The translations under genes were made by a program, and so were the position numbers. The notes beneath the pieces are model-generated. The model made no database searches and was not told the DNA's origin. It was given only the letters and a program-made list of their open reading frames with translations. From NCBI RefSeq assembly GCF_013409345.1, contig NZ_JACCBB010000001.1:1302001-1366000 (forward strand): DNA of 64,000 nt, read 5' to 3'. Of this stretch, positions 25,825 through 34,672 are shown in pieces. The DNA is from Kineococcus aurantiacus. GTDB lineage: Bacteria > Actinomycetota > Actinomycetes > Actinomycetales > Kineococcaceae. The number at the start of each line of letters is the position of its first letter. The first letter of the stretch is position 1.

Positions 25825-27189
25825 GTGCCCGCGCTCACCGCCGAGACCGTCACCGCCGCCGCCGACGTCGCCGCCCGCTGGATCGCCTTCCGCTGCGAGC
25901 GGTCGCAGGTCCCGGGGGTGCAGTTCGCGGTCCGCCTCGGCGGGGAACTGCTGCACTCCAGCGCCCACGGGTCCGCCGACCTCGGGCGCGGTGCGCCGCT
26001 GACCACCGGCCACGTGTTCCGCGTCGCCTCGCACTCCAAGACCTTCACGGCGACGGCCGTGCTGCGCCTGGCCGAGCAGGGCCGGCTGCGCCTGGACGAC
26101 GACCTCGCCACCCACGTGCCCTGGGTGGCCGGGGAGGACGCCGAACTGGGGCGGGCGAGCCTGCGGGAACTGCTGGGCCACGCCGCGGGGGTGACCCGCG
26201 ACGGGACCGCGGGCGACCACTGGCAGCTCGCCGGGGAGTTCCCCGACGTGGCCGCGGTGCGGGCCGCGGTGCGCACCGGGGGTTCCCTGCTGCCCCGGTC
26301 CTCCCGCTTCAAGTACTCCAACGTCGGGTACGCGCTGCTGGGCCTCGTCGTCGAGGCCGTCACCGGGACCGGCTACGCCGACCACCTGCGCGAGGTCCTG
26401 GCCCCGCTGGGGTTGTCGCGCACGACACCGGACCTGCCCGCGGCCGGCGAGCTGGCCACGGGCTACTCCGCGCTGGCGGCCGGCCCGCGCCGGCCGCTGC
26501 CGCACGCCGCGACCGGGGCGATGGCACCCGCGGCGGGTTTCTGCTCCACGGCCGAGGACCTCACGGCGTGGTTCACCTCCCACGCCGAGGGCCGGGAGGG
26601 GCTGCTGTCCCCGCGCTCCCGGCGGCTCGCGCAGCGGGCGGAGTGGAGCACCGGGCCGGGGCCGGGGACCTACGGGCTGGGGTTCGGCCGCGACGAGGTC
26701 GGCGGCCGGGACCTCGTCGGGCACGGCGGCGGGTTCCCCGGCCACGCCACCCGCAGCCTGCTGGACCCGCGCAGCGGCCTGGCCGTCAGCGTCCTGACGA
26801 ACTGCGCCGACGGCCCCGCCGGTGAGTTCGCCCTGGGCGCGGTGAAGCTCGTCGACCTGTTCGCGCAGCGCTGGTCTCCCGTGCGTGCGGGCGTGACCCC
26901 GGGCGTGGACCTGGACGCCTTCTGCGGGCGCTGGGCCAGCCTGTGGGGCGTGACCGACGTCGTGCGGGCCGGCGGGAGCCTTCTGGTGCTCGACCCCGAC
27001 TCCGGCGAACCCGCCGACGCGCCCAAGGTCCTGGAGGTCCTCGACGCCCGCACGCTGCGGGTCGTCGACGACCACGGGTACGGCGAGGTCGGGGAGACCT
27101 GGCGCCTGGGTGAGCGCCCCGACGGCACGCCGACGCTGCGCGCGTCCAGCGGCGCCGTGCTGGTGCCGCTGGAGCGCTGCGCGCCCTGA
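25825..27189 (+). CDS. Serine hydrolase, beta-lactamase/class C PBP family
   Basis: The 454-residue protein has the three active-site elements of this fold: SxxK as SHSK (in RVASHSKTFTATAVLRLAEQ), YxN as YSNVGYALLG, and HGG as LVGHGGGFPG. There is no signal peptide, so it probably acts in the cytoplasm as an esterase or peptidase and not as a secreted resistance enzyme. A C-terminal domain of about 100 residues (from DLDAFCGRWASLWG) resembles the extra lipocalin-like domain found in many stand-alone members. The substrate is unknown. It is divergent from the DSD1-type gene, raising the possibility of a D-amino-acid peptide link. Confidence 0.85.
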   Translation: MPALTAETVTAAADVAARWIAFRCERSQVPGVQFAVRLGGELLHSSAHGSADLGRGAPLTTGHVFRVASHSKTFTATAVLRLAEQGRLRLDDDLATHVPWVAGEDAELGRASLRELLGHAAGVTRDGTAGDHWQLAGEFPDVAAVRAAVRTGGSLLPRSSRFKYSNVGYALLGLVVEAVTGTGYADHLREVLAPLGLSRTTPDLPAAGELATGYSALAAGPRRPLPHAATGAMAPAAGFCSTAEDLTAWFTSHAEGREGLLSPRSRRLAQRAEWSTGPGPGTYGLGFGRDEVGGRDLVGHGGGFPGHATRSLLDPRSGLAVSVLTNCADGPAGEFALGAVKLVDLFAQRWSPVRAGVTPGVDLDAFCGRWASLWGVTDVVRAGGSLLVLDPDSGEPADAPKVLEVLDARTLRVVDDHGYGEVGETWRLGERPDGTPTLRASSGAVLVPLERCAP

Positions 27190-27191
27190 GC

Positions 27192-27632
27192 TCAGGCGTC
27201 CAGCGACGCCTCGAGGGTGATCTCCACCCCGGTCAGCGCCTTGGACACGGGGCAGGTCTCCTTGGCCGCCTGGGCGGTCTTGACGAAGGTGTCGGCGTCG
27301 ATCCCGCTGACCTCACCGGTCACCTTCAGGGTGATGCCGGTGAGCTTGAACCCGCCGGCCGGGTCCGGCCCGAGGGAGACGTCGGCGACGACCTCGAGGC
27401 TCTCGGGGGTGCCGCCGGCCTCGGCGAGCAACGCCGAGAACTGCATGGCGTAGCAGGAGGAGTGCGCGGCGGCGATGAGCTCCTCGGGGCTCGTGGTGCC
27501 CCCGGCGTCGTCGGCGGCGCGCTTGGGGAAGGAGACGTCGTAGGTACCGACCTTGGAGCTGGACAGCTCGACCTGGCCGGAGCCCTGCTCGAGGGTGCCG
27601 TTCCAGGCGGTGCGTGCGGTACGGGTGGGCAT
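27192..27632 (-). CDS. osmC: OsmC family hydroperoxide reductase
   Basis: A 146-residue OsmC protein that reduces organic hydroperoxides by a thiol mechanism. Both catalytic cysteines are present: HSSCYAMQFSALLAEAG and KETCPVSKALTG. The N-terminus (TAWNGTLEQGSGQVELSS) fits the OsmC branch more than Ohr. ATG 27632 is the natural start. The gene converges on the beta-lactamase-like gene with only 2 bases between the stops, which sit inside a short palindrome. Peroxide defence links it to furA-katA. Confidence 0.92.
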   Translation of the reverse strand: MPTRTARTAWNGTLEQGSGQVELSSSKVGTYDVSFPKRAADDAGGTTSPEELIAAAHSSCYAMQFSALLAEAGGTPESLEVVADVSLGPDPAGGFKLTGITLKVTGEVSGIDADTFVKTAQAAKETCPVSKALTGVEITLEASLDA

Positions 27633-27696
27633 GCTTCCTCCACGGGTGGGTGACGTCGTGCGTCCCCCATCCTCACCTCAACCGCTCCCCCACGCC

Positions 27697-27766
27697 GCGC
27701 GAAGCACGGTTCGGGCCCCGAACGCCGACGGACCCGGGCGCGAACTGTGCTTCGCGCCCGGGTCCG
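27697..27766 (-). terminator. Helicase terminator with competing hairpin
   Basis: A perfect 15-bp stem pairs 27729-27743 with 27752-27766, right after the helicase stop. The sequence GCGCGAAGCAC at 27697-27707 can instead pair with GTGCTTCGCGC at 27747-27757, which would break that stem. A third short stem (27709-27723) lies between. It may simply be a complex terminator. Confidence 0.6.
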
Positions 27767-27798
27767 CCGGGGTGGTGCAGGTGGTGCGGTGGTGCTGG

Positions 27799-29517
27799 TC
27801 AGTCGCGCGGGGCGCTCTCGCGGCGCGGGCCGCGGGACTCGCCACCGTCGCGGCGCGGGCCGCGGAAACCGCCGTCGCGGCGCGGGCCGCCGCGGAAACC
27901 GCCGTCGCGGCGCGGGCCACCGCGACGCGGGCGACCCTCGCGGGCCTCGACCTTGCGCTCCTTGACGACGACCGGCTCACCGGACTCGGCCACGGCGCGC
28001 ACGACCTCGTCGCCGGCCAGGACGTGCTCGACGCCGTTGGCCTCGACGTTGGCGTCGCGGTGCAGCCAGCCGTACCGCCGGACCTGGTCCGGCAGCGCGA
28101 TCGCGAGGACCGTGCCCTTGGCGCCGGCGCGCGCGGTGCGGCCGGAGCGGTGCAGGTAGTCCTTGTGGTCGTTCGGCGGGTCGACGTGCACGACGAGGTC
28201 GACGTCGTCGACGTGGATGCCGCGGGCGGCGACGTCGGTGGCGACGAGGACGCGGGTCTCCCCGCGCGAGAAGGCGTCGATGGCCTTGGACCGCTGCGAC
28301 TGGCGCAGGTCGCCGTGGATGGCCTCGGCCGGGGCACCGGCCTCGCGCAGCTGGTCGGCCAGGCGCTGGGCGCCGAGCTTGGTGCGCACGAAGAAGATGC
28401 TGCGGGCCGGACGCTGGCTGATCTCGGTGAGGATCGACAGCTTGTCGTGCGGGCGGACCGCGAACACCCGGTGCTCCATGTTCGTGACGTCGTCGGCCGG
28501 GGCCGGGACGGCGTGGAACGAGGGGTTCGTGAGGAAGTCCGTCACGAGGGCCTCGACACCGCGGTCGAGCGTGGCGGAGAAGAACATCCGCTGCCCGCCG
28601 GGCTTGGTGCCCTCCAGGATGGCGCGGACGTTGGGCAGGAAGCCCAGGTCGGCCATGTGGTCGGCCTCGTCGAGGACGGCCACGTCGACCTCGCCCAGGG
28701 ACACCGCGTCGCGCTCGATGAGGTCGACGAGACGGCCCGGGGTGGCGATGAGGACGTCGATCCCGCGCTGCAGCGCGGCGATCTGGCGGCCGTACGGGAC
28801 ACCGCCGACGACGACGGACATCCGCAGGTCGAGCGAGTCGCCCAGGGGGCGCAGCGCGTCGGCCACCTGCATGGCCAGCTCGCGGGTCGGCACGAGGACC
28901 AGGCCGCGGGGGGCGCCGGTGATGCGCGGCCGCTTCTGCTGGGCCAGGCGGGCCAGCATGGGCAGGCCGAAGCCGAGGGTCTTGCCCGAGCCGGTGCGGG
29001 CGCGGCCGAGGATGTCGCGGCCGGCGATGCCGTCGGGCAGCACGCGCTGCTGGATGGCGAACGGCGCGGTCATCCCGCGGCGCTCCAGCGCCGCGACGAG
29101 CTCGTCGGGCAGGCCCAGCTCGGAGAACGTGGCGTCGACGACCTCGACGGACTCGGCCGCGGTCAGCGCCTGCTCGGTGGCCGAGGGCGCGAAGGAGCGC
29201 GGGCTGCGCGGCGGCCCGTTGCGGCGGGCACCGCCGAAGCGGCCGCCGGAGCCACCGCGACCCTGGTAGCCGCCGCGGCTGCCGTAGGAGGAACCGCCCT
29301 CGCGGTTGCCGAAGCCCCCGGAACGGGGACGGTCGTCGCGGTTGTAGCTGCCGCCGCCGGAGCCGTAGCCGCCGGAGCGGGGACGGTCGTCACGGTCGTA
29401 GGCACGGTCGGACCGCTCGTAGCGGTCGGTGTAGCCGCGGGACTCGCGGCGCTGGAAGCCGCCCTCGTCGTTGCGGGGACGGGGAGAACGGTACGAACGG
29501 TCTTCGTACTGGGGCAT
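27799..29517 (-). CDS. DEAD-box RNA helicase with RGG-type tails
   Basis: The 572-residue helicase has the complete core: Q-motif AIQQRVLP, motif I ARTGSGKT, Ia VPTRELAMQV, II DEAD in VAVLDEADHMADLG, III FFSATLD, IV IFFVRTKLG, V VATDVAARGI and VI HRSGRTARAG. The first 115 residues are Arg/Gly/Tyr/Ser-rich with two DRDDRPRSGG-like repeats, and the last 45 are RRDGGFRG repeats; both tails are likely RNA-binding and disordered. This is the DeaD/CsdA or RhlE type used in ribosome assembly and RNA decay at low temperature. ATG 29517 (MPQYEDRSYR) is chosen; the frame opens at 29553 but within the long leader. Expression is probably controlled through that leader. Confidence 0.92.
   Translation of the reverse strand: MPQYEDRSYRSPRPRNDEGGFQRRESRGYTDRYERSDRAYDRDDRPRSGGYGSGGGSYNRDDRPRSGGFGNREGGSSYGSRGGYQGRGGSGGRFGGARRNGPPRSPRSFAPSATEQALTAAESVEVVDATFSELGLPDELVAALERRGMTAPFAIQQRVLPDGIAGRDILGRARTGSGKTLGFGLPMLARLAQQKRPRITGAPRGLVLVPTRELAMQVADALRPLGDSLDLRMSVVVGGVPYGRQIAALQRGIDVLIATPGRLVDLIERDAVSLGEVDVAVLDEADHMADLGFLPNVRAILEGTKPGGQRMFFSATLDRGVEALVTDFLTNPSFHAVPAPADDVTNMEHRVFAVRPHDKLSILTEISQRPARSIFFVRTKLGAQRLADQLREAGAPAEAIHGDLRQSQRSKAIDAFSRGETRVLVATDVAARGIHVDDVDLVVHVDPPNDHKDYLHRSGRTARAGAKGTVLAIALPDQVRRYGWLHRDANVEANGVEHVLAGDEVVRAVAESGEPVVVKERKVEAREGRPRRGGPRRDGGFRGGPRRDGGFRGPRRDGGESRGPRRESAPRD
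27845..27930. repeat. In-frame tandem repeat encoding the helicase RGG tail
   Basis: A unit of about 27-30 bases (GTCGCGGCGCGGGCC, then CGCGGAAACC) occurs nearly three times in a row and encodes the RRDGGFRG repeats. Copy number is likely to vary between strains. Confidence 0.7.
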
Positions 29518-29671
29518 GGGGTAAGGAACTCCACGTGGGGCTGTCGGCCGCACGGCGGTCCGCCCCCAGAACGCCCAGACAGGCGCATCGATGCTGAGGG
29601 ATGAGACTCAAGCGACCTCGCGGGCGGCTCGCCCGCTGAGTGGACGGCATCAGGCCGTCCTGAGAATAGTA
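29518..29671 (-). promoter_or_regulatory. Promoter and long structured leader of the DEAD-box helicase
   Basis: On the minus strand a TACTAT -10 box (29666-29671) implies a leader of about 140 bases before ATG 29517. The leader opens with a perfect 7-bp hairpin (29642-29660, GGACGGC/GCCGTCC), followed by another (29620-29636, GCGGGCG/CGCCCGC), and ends with GGAG and a short spacer to the start. Long leaders that control cold-induced or self-regulated helicase expression are known in other bacteria. Confidence 0.55.
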
Positions 29672-29716
29672 ACAGGCCCGCGTCCCGGCTTCTTCCCCCG
29701 CGCCCCGGACGGTCCC

Positions 29717-31828
29717 TCAGCCGCGCGAGGCCTGGATCGCGGTGAGGGCGATCGTGTACACGATGTCGTCCACCAGCGCCCCCCGCGACAGGTCGTTCAC
29801 CGGCTTGGCCAGCCCCTGCAGCATGGGCCCCACCGAGATGACCCCCGCGTTGCGCTGCACCGCCTTGTACGTCGTGTTGCCCGTGTTGAGGTCGGGGAAG
29901 ACGAAGACCGTCGCCCGCCCGGCCACGGGCGAGCCCGGGGCCTTGGAGGCCGCGACGGAGGCGACGGCGGCCGCGTCGTACTGCAGCGGCCCGTCGATGA
30001 CGAGGTCCGGTTCGCGCTCGCGGGCGATGCGGGTCGCCTCGGCGACCTTGTCGACGCTGGACCCGGCCCCCGAGGACCCCGTCGAGAAGCTGATCATCGC
30101 CACGCGCGGTTCGATGCCGAAGGCGCGCGCCGAGGCCGCGGACTGCAGGGCGATGTCGGCGAGGTCCTCGGCGTCGGGGTCGGGGTTGACGGCGCAGTCG
30201 CCGTAGATGACGACGTCGTCGGGCAGGCACATGAAGAACACGCTCGAGACCAGCCGCGCGCCCGGCCGGGTCCGCACGACCTGCAGCGCGGGGCGGACGG
30301 TGGCGGCCGTGGTGTGCACCGCGCCCGCGACCAGCCCGTCGACGTCACCGGCCTGCAGCATGGTGGTGCCCAGCCAGATCGGGTCGGCCAGGGAGTCGCG
30401 GGCCACGTCGGGCCGCATCCCCTTGTGCTTGCGGGCCTCGACGAGGACGTCGACGTACCGGTCCACCAGCCCCGCCGGGTCGAGCACCTCCACGCCGTCG
30501 GGCAGGTCGAGCCCGAGGCCGGCGGCCACGGCGGCGACCTCGTCGGGGTGGCCCAGCAGCACGGGCCGGGCGATGCCGCGCTGGGCGCAGAGCGCGGCGG
30601 CCTGCACGGTGCGCGGTTCGGTGCCCTCGGGCAGCACGATCCGCTGGACGCGCTCGGCGGCCAGCGTCGTCAGCCGGCGCCGGAACGCGGCCGGCGACAG
30701 GCGCGGGGTGTGCGCGGCCGTGGGCAGCCCCGCCAGCCAGCGGGGATCCAGGGCGTCGGCCACCGTCGTCGTGAGCGCCACGGCGCGCTCGGCGTCGTCG
30801 GCGGGGACCTCGGGGTCCAGGCGGTTCACGGCGGTCGCGGTGGCGTAGGTGCTGCGGTCCGAGCGCAGGATGGGCAGCCCGGTGGCGGCGGCCGCGGCGG
30901 TCAGCTCCGCCACGCGCGGGTCCATCCCGACACCGGCGGTCAGCAGCAGGCCGGCCAGGCGGGTGCCGTTGAGCGCGGCCAGGCAGGTGGCCATGACGAC
31001 GTCGTGCCGGTCGCCGGGGACGAGGATGAGCCGGCCCTCGCGCAGCAGCGGGAGCATCCCGGGCACGGCCTGGGCCGCGACGACGACCTCCTTGATGCGC
31101 CGGCCCTGGTCGCCGTGGGTGATCACGTCGAGGTCCAGCCCGGGGCCGAGGTCGCGCACGAGGTCGCGCACGCGCGGCCAGGTGAGGTCGCCGCGGAAGG
31201 GCACGACGCCGACGAGCGGGATGCCGTGGTGCTCCAGGGCCCCGCGCAGCGCGGAGATGCGGGCCACGCCCGTCTCGGGGTCGTCGGCGACGGGCCAGCG
31301 GGAGACGACACCGCCGACGACGCGCAGCGACTCCCCCGTCCGGTAGGTGCCGGCGGTGACGGCCATGTCCTCGGCGATCCGTTCCGGCGCACCGGGTTCG
31401 GCTCCCAGCAGCCCCGCGGAGCCGACGAGCAGGACGTCGGCGTCCAGGGCGGTCGCCAGGGCCTGGTTGACGCGGCCGGAGAACACCTGGTCCGCCGAGG
31501 GGGCCAGCCCCTCGACGACGACGACGTCGTGGGCGGCCAGGACGCCCTCGGCGGCGGCGACGACCTCCTCCATGAGGTCGTCGACCTCGCCGCGGGAGAG
31601 CCGCTCGACGACGCGGGTCGCGGCGATCGGCTCGGCCGGGTCCAGGGCGGTGGTGAGGCGGACCAGCGCGACGGACCGGTCGGCCTCGCTCACGCGGGTG
31701 GGCTGGGCGAGGGGCTTGTGGAAGCCGACGTCCACCCCGCGCGCGTCGAGGGCCCGCACCAGCCCCAGGCAGGTCGAGGTGAGACCGGCACCGTGGCCGG
31801 TGGGGACGACGAGCAGCACGCGGGCCAT
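29717..31828 (-). CDS. pta: Phosphate acetyltransferase (long form)
   Basis: Pta converts acetyl-CoA and phosphate to acetyl phosphate. The 703-residue protein has the E. coli-type three-part plan: an N-terminal P-loop-like domain (VLLVVPTGHGAGLTSTCLG), a central DRTGG domain (around RLILVPGDRHDVVMA), and the catalytic C-terminal domain with RIVLPEGTEPRTVQAA, VAMISFSTGSSG and VFPDLNTGNTTYKAVQR. ATG 31828 is preceded by GAAGGTGG. It follows ackA on the same strand (75-bp gap). Together they make acetate or recover ATP, and acetyl phosphate couples carbon to phosphate status. Confidence 0.94.
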   Translation of the reverse strand: MARVLLVVPTGHGAGLTSTCLGLVRALDARGVDVGFHKPLAQPTRVSEADRSVALVRLTTALDPAEPIAATRVVERLSRGEVDDLMEEVVAAAEGVLAAHDVVVVEGLAPSADQVFSGRVNQALATALDADVLLVGSAGLLGAEPGAPERIAEDMAVTAGTYRTGESLRVVGGVVSRWPVADDPETGVARISALRGALEHHGIPLVGVVPFRGDLTWPRVRDLVRDLGPGLDLDVITHGDQGRRIKEVVVAAQAVPGMLPLLREGRLILVPGDRHDVVMATCLAALNGTRLAGLLLTAGVGMDPRVAELTAAAAATGLPILRSDRSTYATATAVNRLDPEVPADDAERAVALTTTVADALDPRWLAGLPTAAHTPRLSPAAFRRRLTTLAAERVQRIVLPEGTEPRTVQAAALCAQRGIARPVLLGHPDEVAAVAAGLGLDLPDGVEVLDPAGLVDRYVDVLVEARKHKGMRPDVARDSLADPIWLGTTMLQAGDVDGLVAGAVHTTAATVRPALQVVRTRPGARLVSSVFFMCLPDDVVIYGDCAVNPDPDAEDLADIALQSAASARAFGIEPRVAMISFSTGSSGAGSSVDKVAEATRIAREREPDLVIDGPLQYDAAAVASVAASKAPGSPVAGRATVFVFPDLNTGNTTYKAVQRNAGVISVGPMLQGLAKPVNDLSRGALVDDIVYTIALTAIQASRG

Positions 31829-31903
31829 GGGTCCACCTTCCCCCACCGCACCGGTGGCGGCGACGGCGGGGCGGCCCCCGCTCAGGGTGCCCTCAGCGGA
31901 CCC

Positions 31904-33118
31904 TCAGCGGTGCTGGACGAGGGCCACGGTGTCGCGGGCGATGAGCAGCTCCTCGTCGGTCGGCACGACCATCGCCAGCGGCCCGGGACCGGGCACCGTG
32001 ATGCGCCCGGCGGGCGTGGAGCCGCGGCCGTGCTCGGCGTTGGCGGCCGGGTCCTCGACGAGCCCGAGGTGGCGCAGCCGCGCCAGCAGCATCGAGCGGA
32101 CGTTCGCGGCGTTCTCCCCGATGCCGCCGGTCAGCACGAGGGCGTCGAGGCCGCCGAGGGAGACGGTCAGGCCCGCGACGTGCTTGGCCGCGCGGTGGAC
32201 GAAGACGTCGAGGGCCAGCCGCGCCCCGGCGTGCCCCTCGGCCGCCTTGCCCGACAGGGTCCGCACGTCGTTGGACAGCCCCGACAGGGCCAGCAGCCCG
32301 GAGGCGGAGTTGAGCTGCCGGACGATCTCGGTGACGCTCTCGCCGGTCCGGTCGGCGACGAGCTCGACGACGGCCGGGTCCAGGTCGCCCGAGCGGGTGC
32401 CCATGACCAGGCCCTCCAGCGGCGTCAGCCCCATCGTCGTGTCGACCGAGCGGCCCCCGAGCACGGCGGTGGCGCTGCACCCGTTGCCCAGGTGGGCCAC
32501 GACGAGCTTCAGGTCGGCCGGGTCGCGGCCGTCGGCGGCGTGCAGGACCTCCGCGGCCCGCTGGCTGACGTAGCGGTGGCTGGTGCCGTGCATGCCGTAG
32601 CGGCGCACGCCGAACTCCTCGTACCAGCGGGCCGGGACGGCGTAGCGGAAGTTCGTCTCGGGCATCGTCTGGTGGAACGCGGTGTCGAAGACGGCGACGT
32701 GCTCCAGCTCCGGCAGCACGGCGCGGGCGGCCTCGATGCCGGAGGCGTTGGCCGGGTTGTGCAGCGGGGCCAGCGCGGACAGCTCGTGGATCTGCGCCAG
32801 GACGCGGTCGTCGACGCGCACCGACCCGTGGAACACCGACCCGCCCTGGACGACGCGGTGCCCGACCCCCAGCAGCGGCGGCAGGTCCAGGTCGAGCAGG
32901 CGCTGCAGGACGTGGGCCAGGGCGCCGCGGTGGGTGGAGGCGGCCGGGGTGATGGTGCGGGTGCCCTGCGCGGTCGTCATGTGGACGACGGCGTCGGGGC
33001 TGCCGATGCGCTCCCCGAGGCAGCTGAGGGCGCGCTCGCCCGTGACGGGGTCGACGAGGGCGAGCTTGACGGAGGAGCTGCCGCAGTTCACGACGACGAC
33101 CGAACCGCTGCTGGACAA
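31904..33118 (-). CDS. ackA: Acetate kinase
   Basis: The 404-residue ASKHA-fold kinase interconverts acetyl phosphate and acetate with ADP/ATP. Signatures are the N-terminal VVNCGSSSVKLALVD, the central FDTAFHQTMPE, and MGLTPLEGLVMGTRSGDLDP with the catalytic Arg, then LTGGIGENAANVR. The start is TTG 33118; GAGGAGGGGAG lies 7 bases upstream, and no other start gives a full first strand. It precedes pta as an ackA-pta unit, the reverse of the more common pta-ackA order. Confidence 0.94.
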   Translation of the reverse strand: MSSSGSVVVVNCGSSSVKLALVDPVTGERALSCLGERIGSPDAVVHMTTAQGTRTITPAASTHRGALAHVLQRLLDLDLPPLLGVGHRVVQGGSVFHGSVRVDDRVLAQIHELSALAPLHNPANASGIEAARAVLPELEHVAVFDTAFHQTMPETNFRYAVPARWYEEFGVRRYGMHGTSHRYVSQRAAEVLHAADGRDPADLKLVVAHLGNGCSATAVLGGRSVDTTMGLTPLEGLVMGTRSGDLDPAVVELVADRTGESVTEIVRQLNSASGLLALSGLSNDVRTLSGKAAEGHAGARLALDVFVHRAAKHVAGLTVSLGGLDALVLTGGIGENAANVRSMLLARLRHLGLVEDPAANAEHGRGSTPAGRITVPGPGPLAMVVPTDEELLIARDTVALVQHR

Positions 33119-33200
33119 GACCGCTCCCCTCCTCGTGGCCCGCCCGCGCGGAGCCGTGCCGACACTCTCCCGCCCCGGCGCGGTCCGCGCCCGCGCGGGG

Positions 33201-33860
33201 TCAGGGGACGGGCCAGGTCTCGCGCCGGTGCGCGGTCTCCCAGAACAGCCACTCGTAGCGGGTGGCGACGGCGAACGCCTCGTGCATGGCCTCCTCCAGC
33301 CCGGCCGTGGCCGCGGCGTCCACGAGGGCCCGGGCCCGCTCGACGGAGGCGTGGAACTCGGGGGCGTCGTAGGCGGCGACCCACCGGGCGTAGGGGTGCC
33401 CGGGCACGAGCTCGGCGTGCGCGGCCAGCCGCCGACCGGCGTCGGCGTAGACCCAGAAGCACGGCAGCACGGCCGCCGCGGCGACGGCGTAGGGGTCGGT
33501 CGCCGCGCTGGCCACGAGGTGGGAGACGTAGCCCAGGGTGGTGGGCGAGGCGACCGGCGCGGCCGGGGCCGGCGGCAGCAGCCCGGACTCCAGCAGGTCG
33601 GCGTGCAGGGCCGACTCCACGACGACGGCGCCGTGGGCGGACTGCGCCCAGAACGTCGCGGCCGCGGTGTCGGGGGCGCGGGCGGCCAGCAGCGACAGCG
33701 CGCGGGCGTACCCGGACAGGTAGATCGCGTCCTGCTCCAGGTAGTGCCGGAACACGGCCGCGTCGAGCGTGCCCGCGCCCAGCTCGGCCAGGAACGGCGA
33801 CGCCTCGATCGCCGCGCGCACGGCCGCGGTGCGTTCCCACGCCCGGTCGGTGAAGGTCAC
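33201..33860 (-). CDS. tenA: TenA family aminopyrimidine aminohydrolase (thiaminase II)
   Basis: A 219-residue all-helical TenA. The residues that deaminate aminopyrimidine in B. subtilis TenA have clear counterparts: Asp44 (LEQDAIYL), Cys134 (LPCFWVYADAG) and Glu203 with Glu208 (RYEWLFWETA). It would salvage the HMP moiety from degraded thiamine. The GTG start overlaps the thiD stop (GTGA), so it is the last gene of thiM-thiE-thiD-tenA. Presence of the Cys places it in the TenA_C class and not the Cys-less TenA_E class. Confidence 0.92.
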   Translation of the reverse strand: MTFTDRAWERTAAVRAAIEASPFLAELGAGTLDAAVFRHYLEQDAIYLSGYARALSLLAARAPDTAAATFWAQSAHGAVVVESALHADLLESGLLPPAPAAPVASPTTLGYVSHLVASAATDPYAVAAAAVLPCFWVYADAGRRLAAHAELVPGHPYARWVAAYDAPEFHASVERARALVDAAATAGLEEAMHEAFAVATRYEWLFWETAHRRETWPVP

Positions 33861-34672
33861 GGTCGGTCCTCCCGCAGGGCGAAGGCGTGGTCGAGGGGGC
33901 CGTGCCCGGACCCGACGCGCAGGGCGGCGCCGGCGCGCAGGGCGGCCTGGAGGTAGTCGCGGGCGGGGTCGGCGAGCTGCTCCCAGCCCGCGCCGGGGTG
34001 CAGGGCGGCCTGCGCGGCCAGCGCCGAGGACAGCGTGCAGCCGGTGCCGTGGGTCGCGGTGGTGTCCACCCGGGGCCGCCGCAGGAGGAGTTCTCCGGCG
34101 TCGCCGACGAGGACGTCGACGCTGTCCGCCCCGGTCAGGTGCCCGCCCTTGAGCAGGACGGTGGTCCCGCTGCGGGCGAACAGCTCGCGCGCCTGCGCCC
34201 GGCACCCGTCGAGGTCGCGGGCCGGTTCGGCGTCCAGCAGGACGGCCGCCTCGGGCACGTTCGGGGTGACGAGGTCGGCCAGCGGCAGCAGGTCCTCGCG
34301 CAGGGCGGCGACGGCGGCCGGGTCGAGCAGGCGGTCACCGCTGGTGGCGACCATGACGGGGTCCAGGACGACGCGGCCGACGTCGCGGGAGCGCACCGCG
34401 GCGGCCACCGCGGCGACGACGCCGGCGTCGGCGAGCATCCCGATCTTCGTGGCGTGCACGGTGACGTCGTCGAGCACCGCGTCGAGCTGCTGCGCGACGA
34501 AACCGGCCGGGACGACGTGGACGCCGCGCACGCCGCGGGTGTTCTGCGCCGTCAGGGCGGTCAGGACGCTCGTGCCGTACACCCCGTGCGCCGCGAACGT
34601 CTTCAGGTCGGCCTGGACGCCCGCTCCCCCGCTGGGGTCGCTGCCGGCGACGGTGAGCGCGACGGCGCTCAC
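33857..34672 (-). CDS. thiD: Hydroxymethylpyrimidine (phosphate) kinase ThiD
   Basis: The 271-residue ribokinase-fold enzyme phosphorylates HMP and HMP-P. Motifs are the N-terminal [19 protein letters not shown], the [14 protein letters not shown] segment, [15 protein letters not shown], and the anion-hole end [14 protein letters not shown] with the catalytic Cys-containing loop. GTG 34672 overlaps the thiE stop (GTGA); the frame extends four codons upstream into thiE, which is not needed. It provides HMP-PP for ThiE. Confidence 0.94.
   Translation of the reverse strand: MSAVALTVAGSDPSGGAGVQADLKTFAAHGVYGTSVLTALTAQNTRGVRGVHVVPAGFVAQQLDAVLDDVTVHATKIGMLADAGVVAAVAAAVRSRDVGRVVLDPVMVATSGDRLLDPAAVAALREDLLPLADLVTPNVPEAAVLLDAEPARDLDGCRAQARELFARSGTTVLLKGGHLTGADSVDVLVGDAGELLLRRPRVDTTATHGTGCTLSSALAAQAALHPGAGWEQLADPARDYLQAALRAGAALRVGSGHGPLDHAFALREDRP

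Noticed and set aside
25825-27189. Antibiotic-resistance beta-lactamase
   Set aside because: It has no signal peptide and carries an extra C-terminal domain; it fits the broad serine esterase/peptidase group.
29591-33853. Plus-strand open frame of 1420 codons opposite pta and ackA
   Set aside because: It is a shadow frame caused by codon-position GC bias; pta and ackA on the other strand are full length with catalytic motifs.
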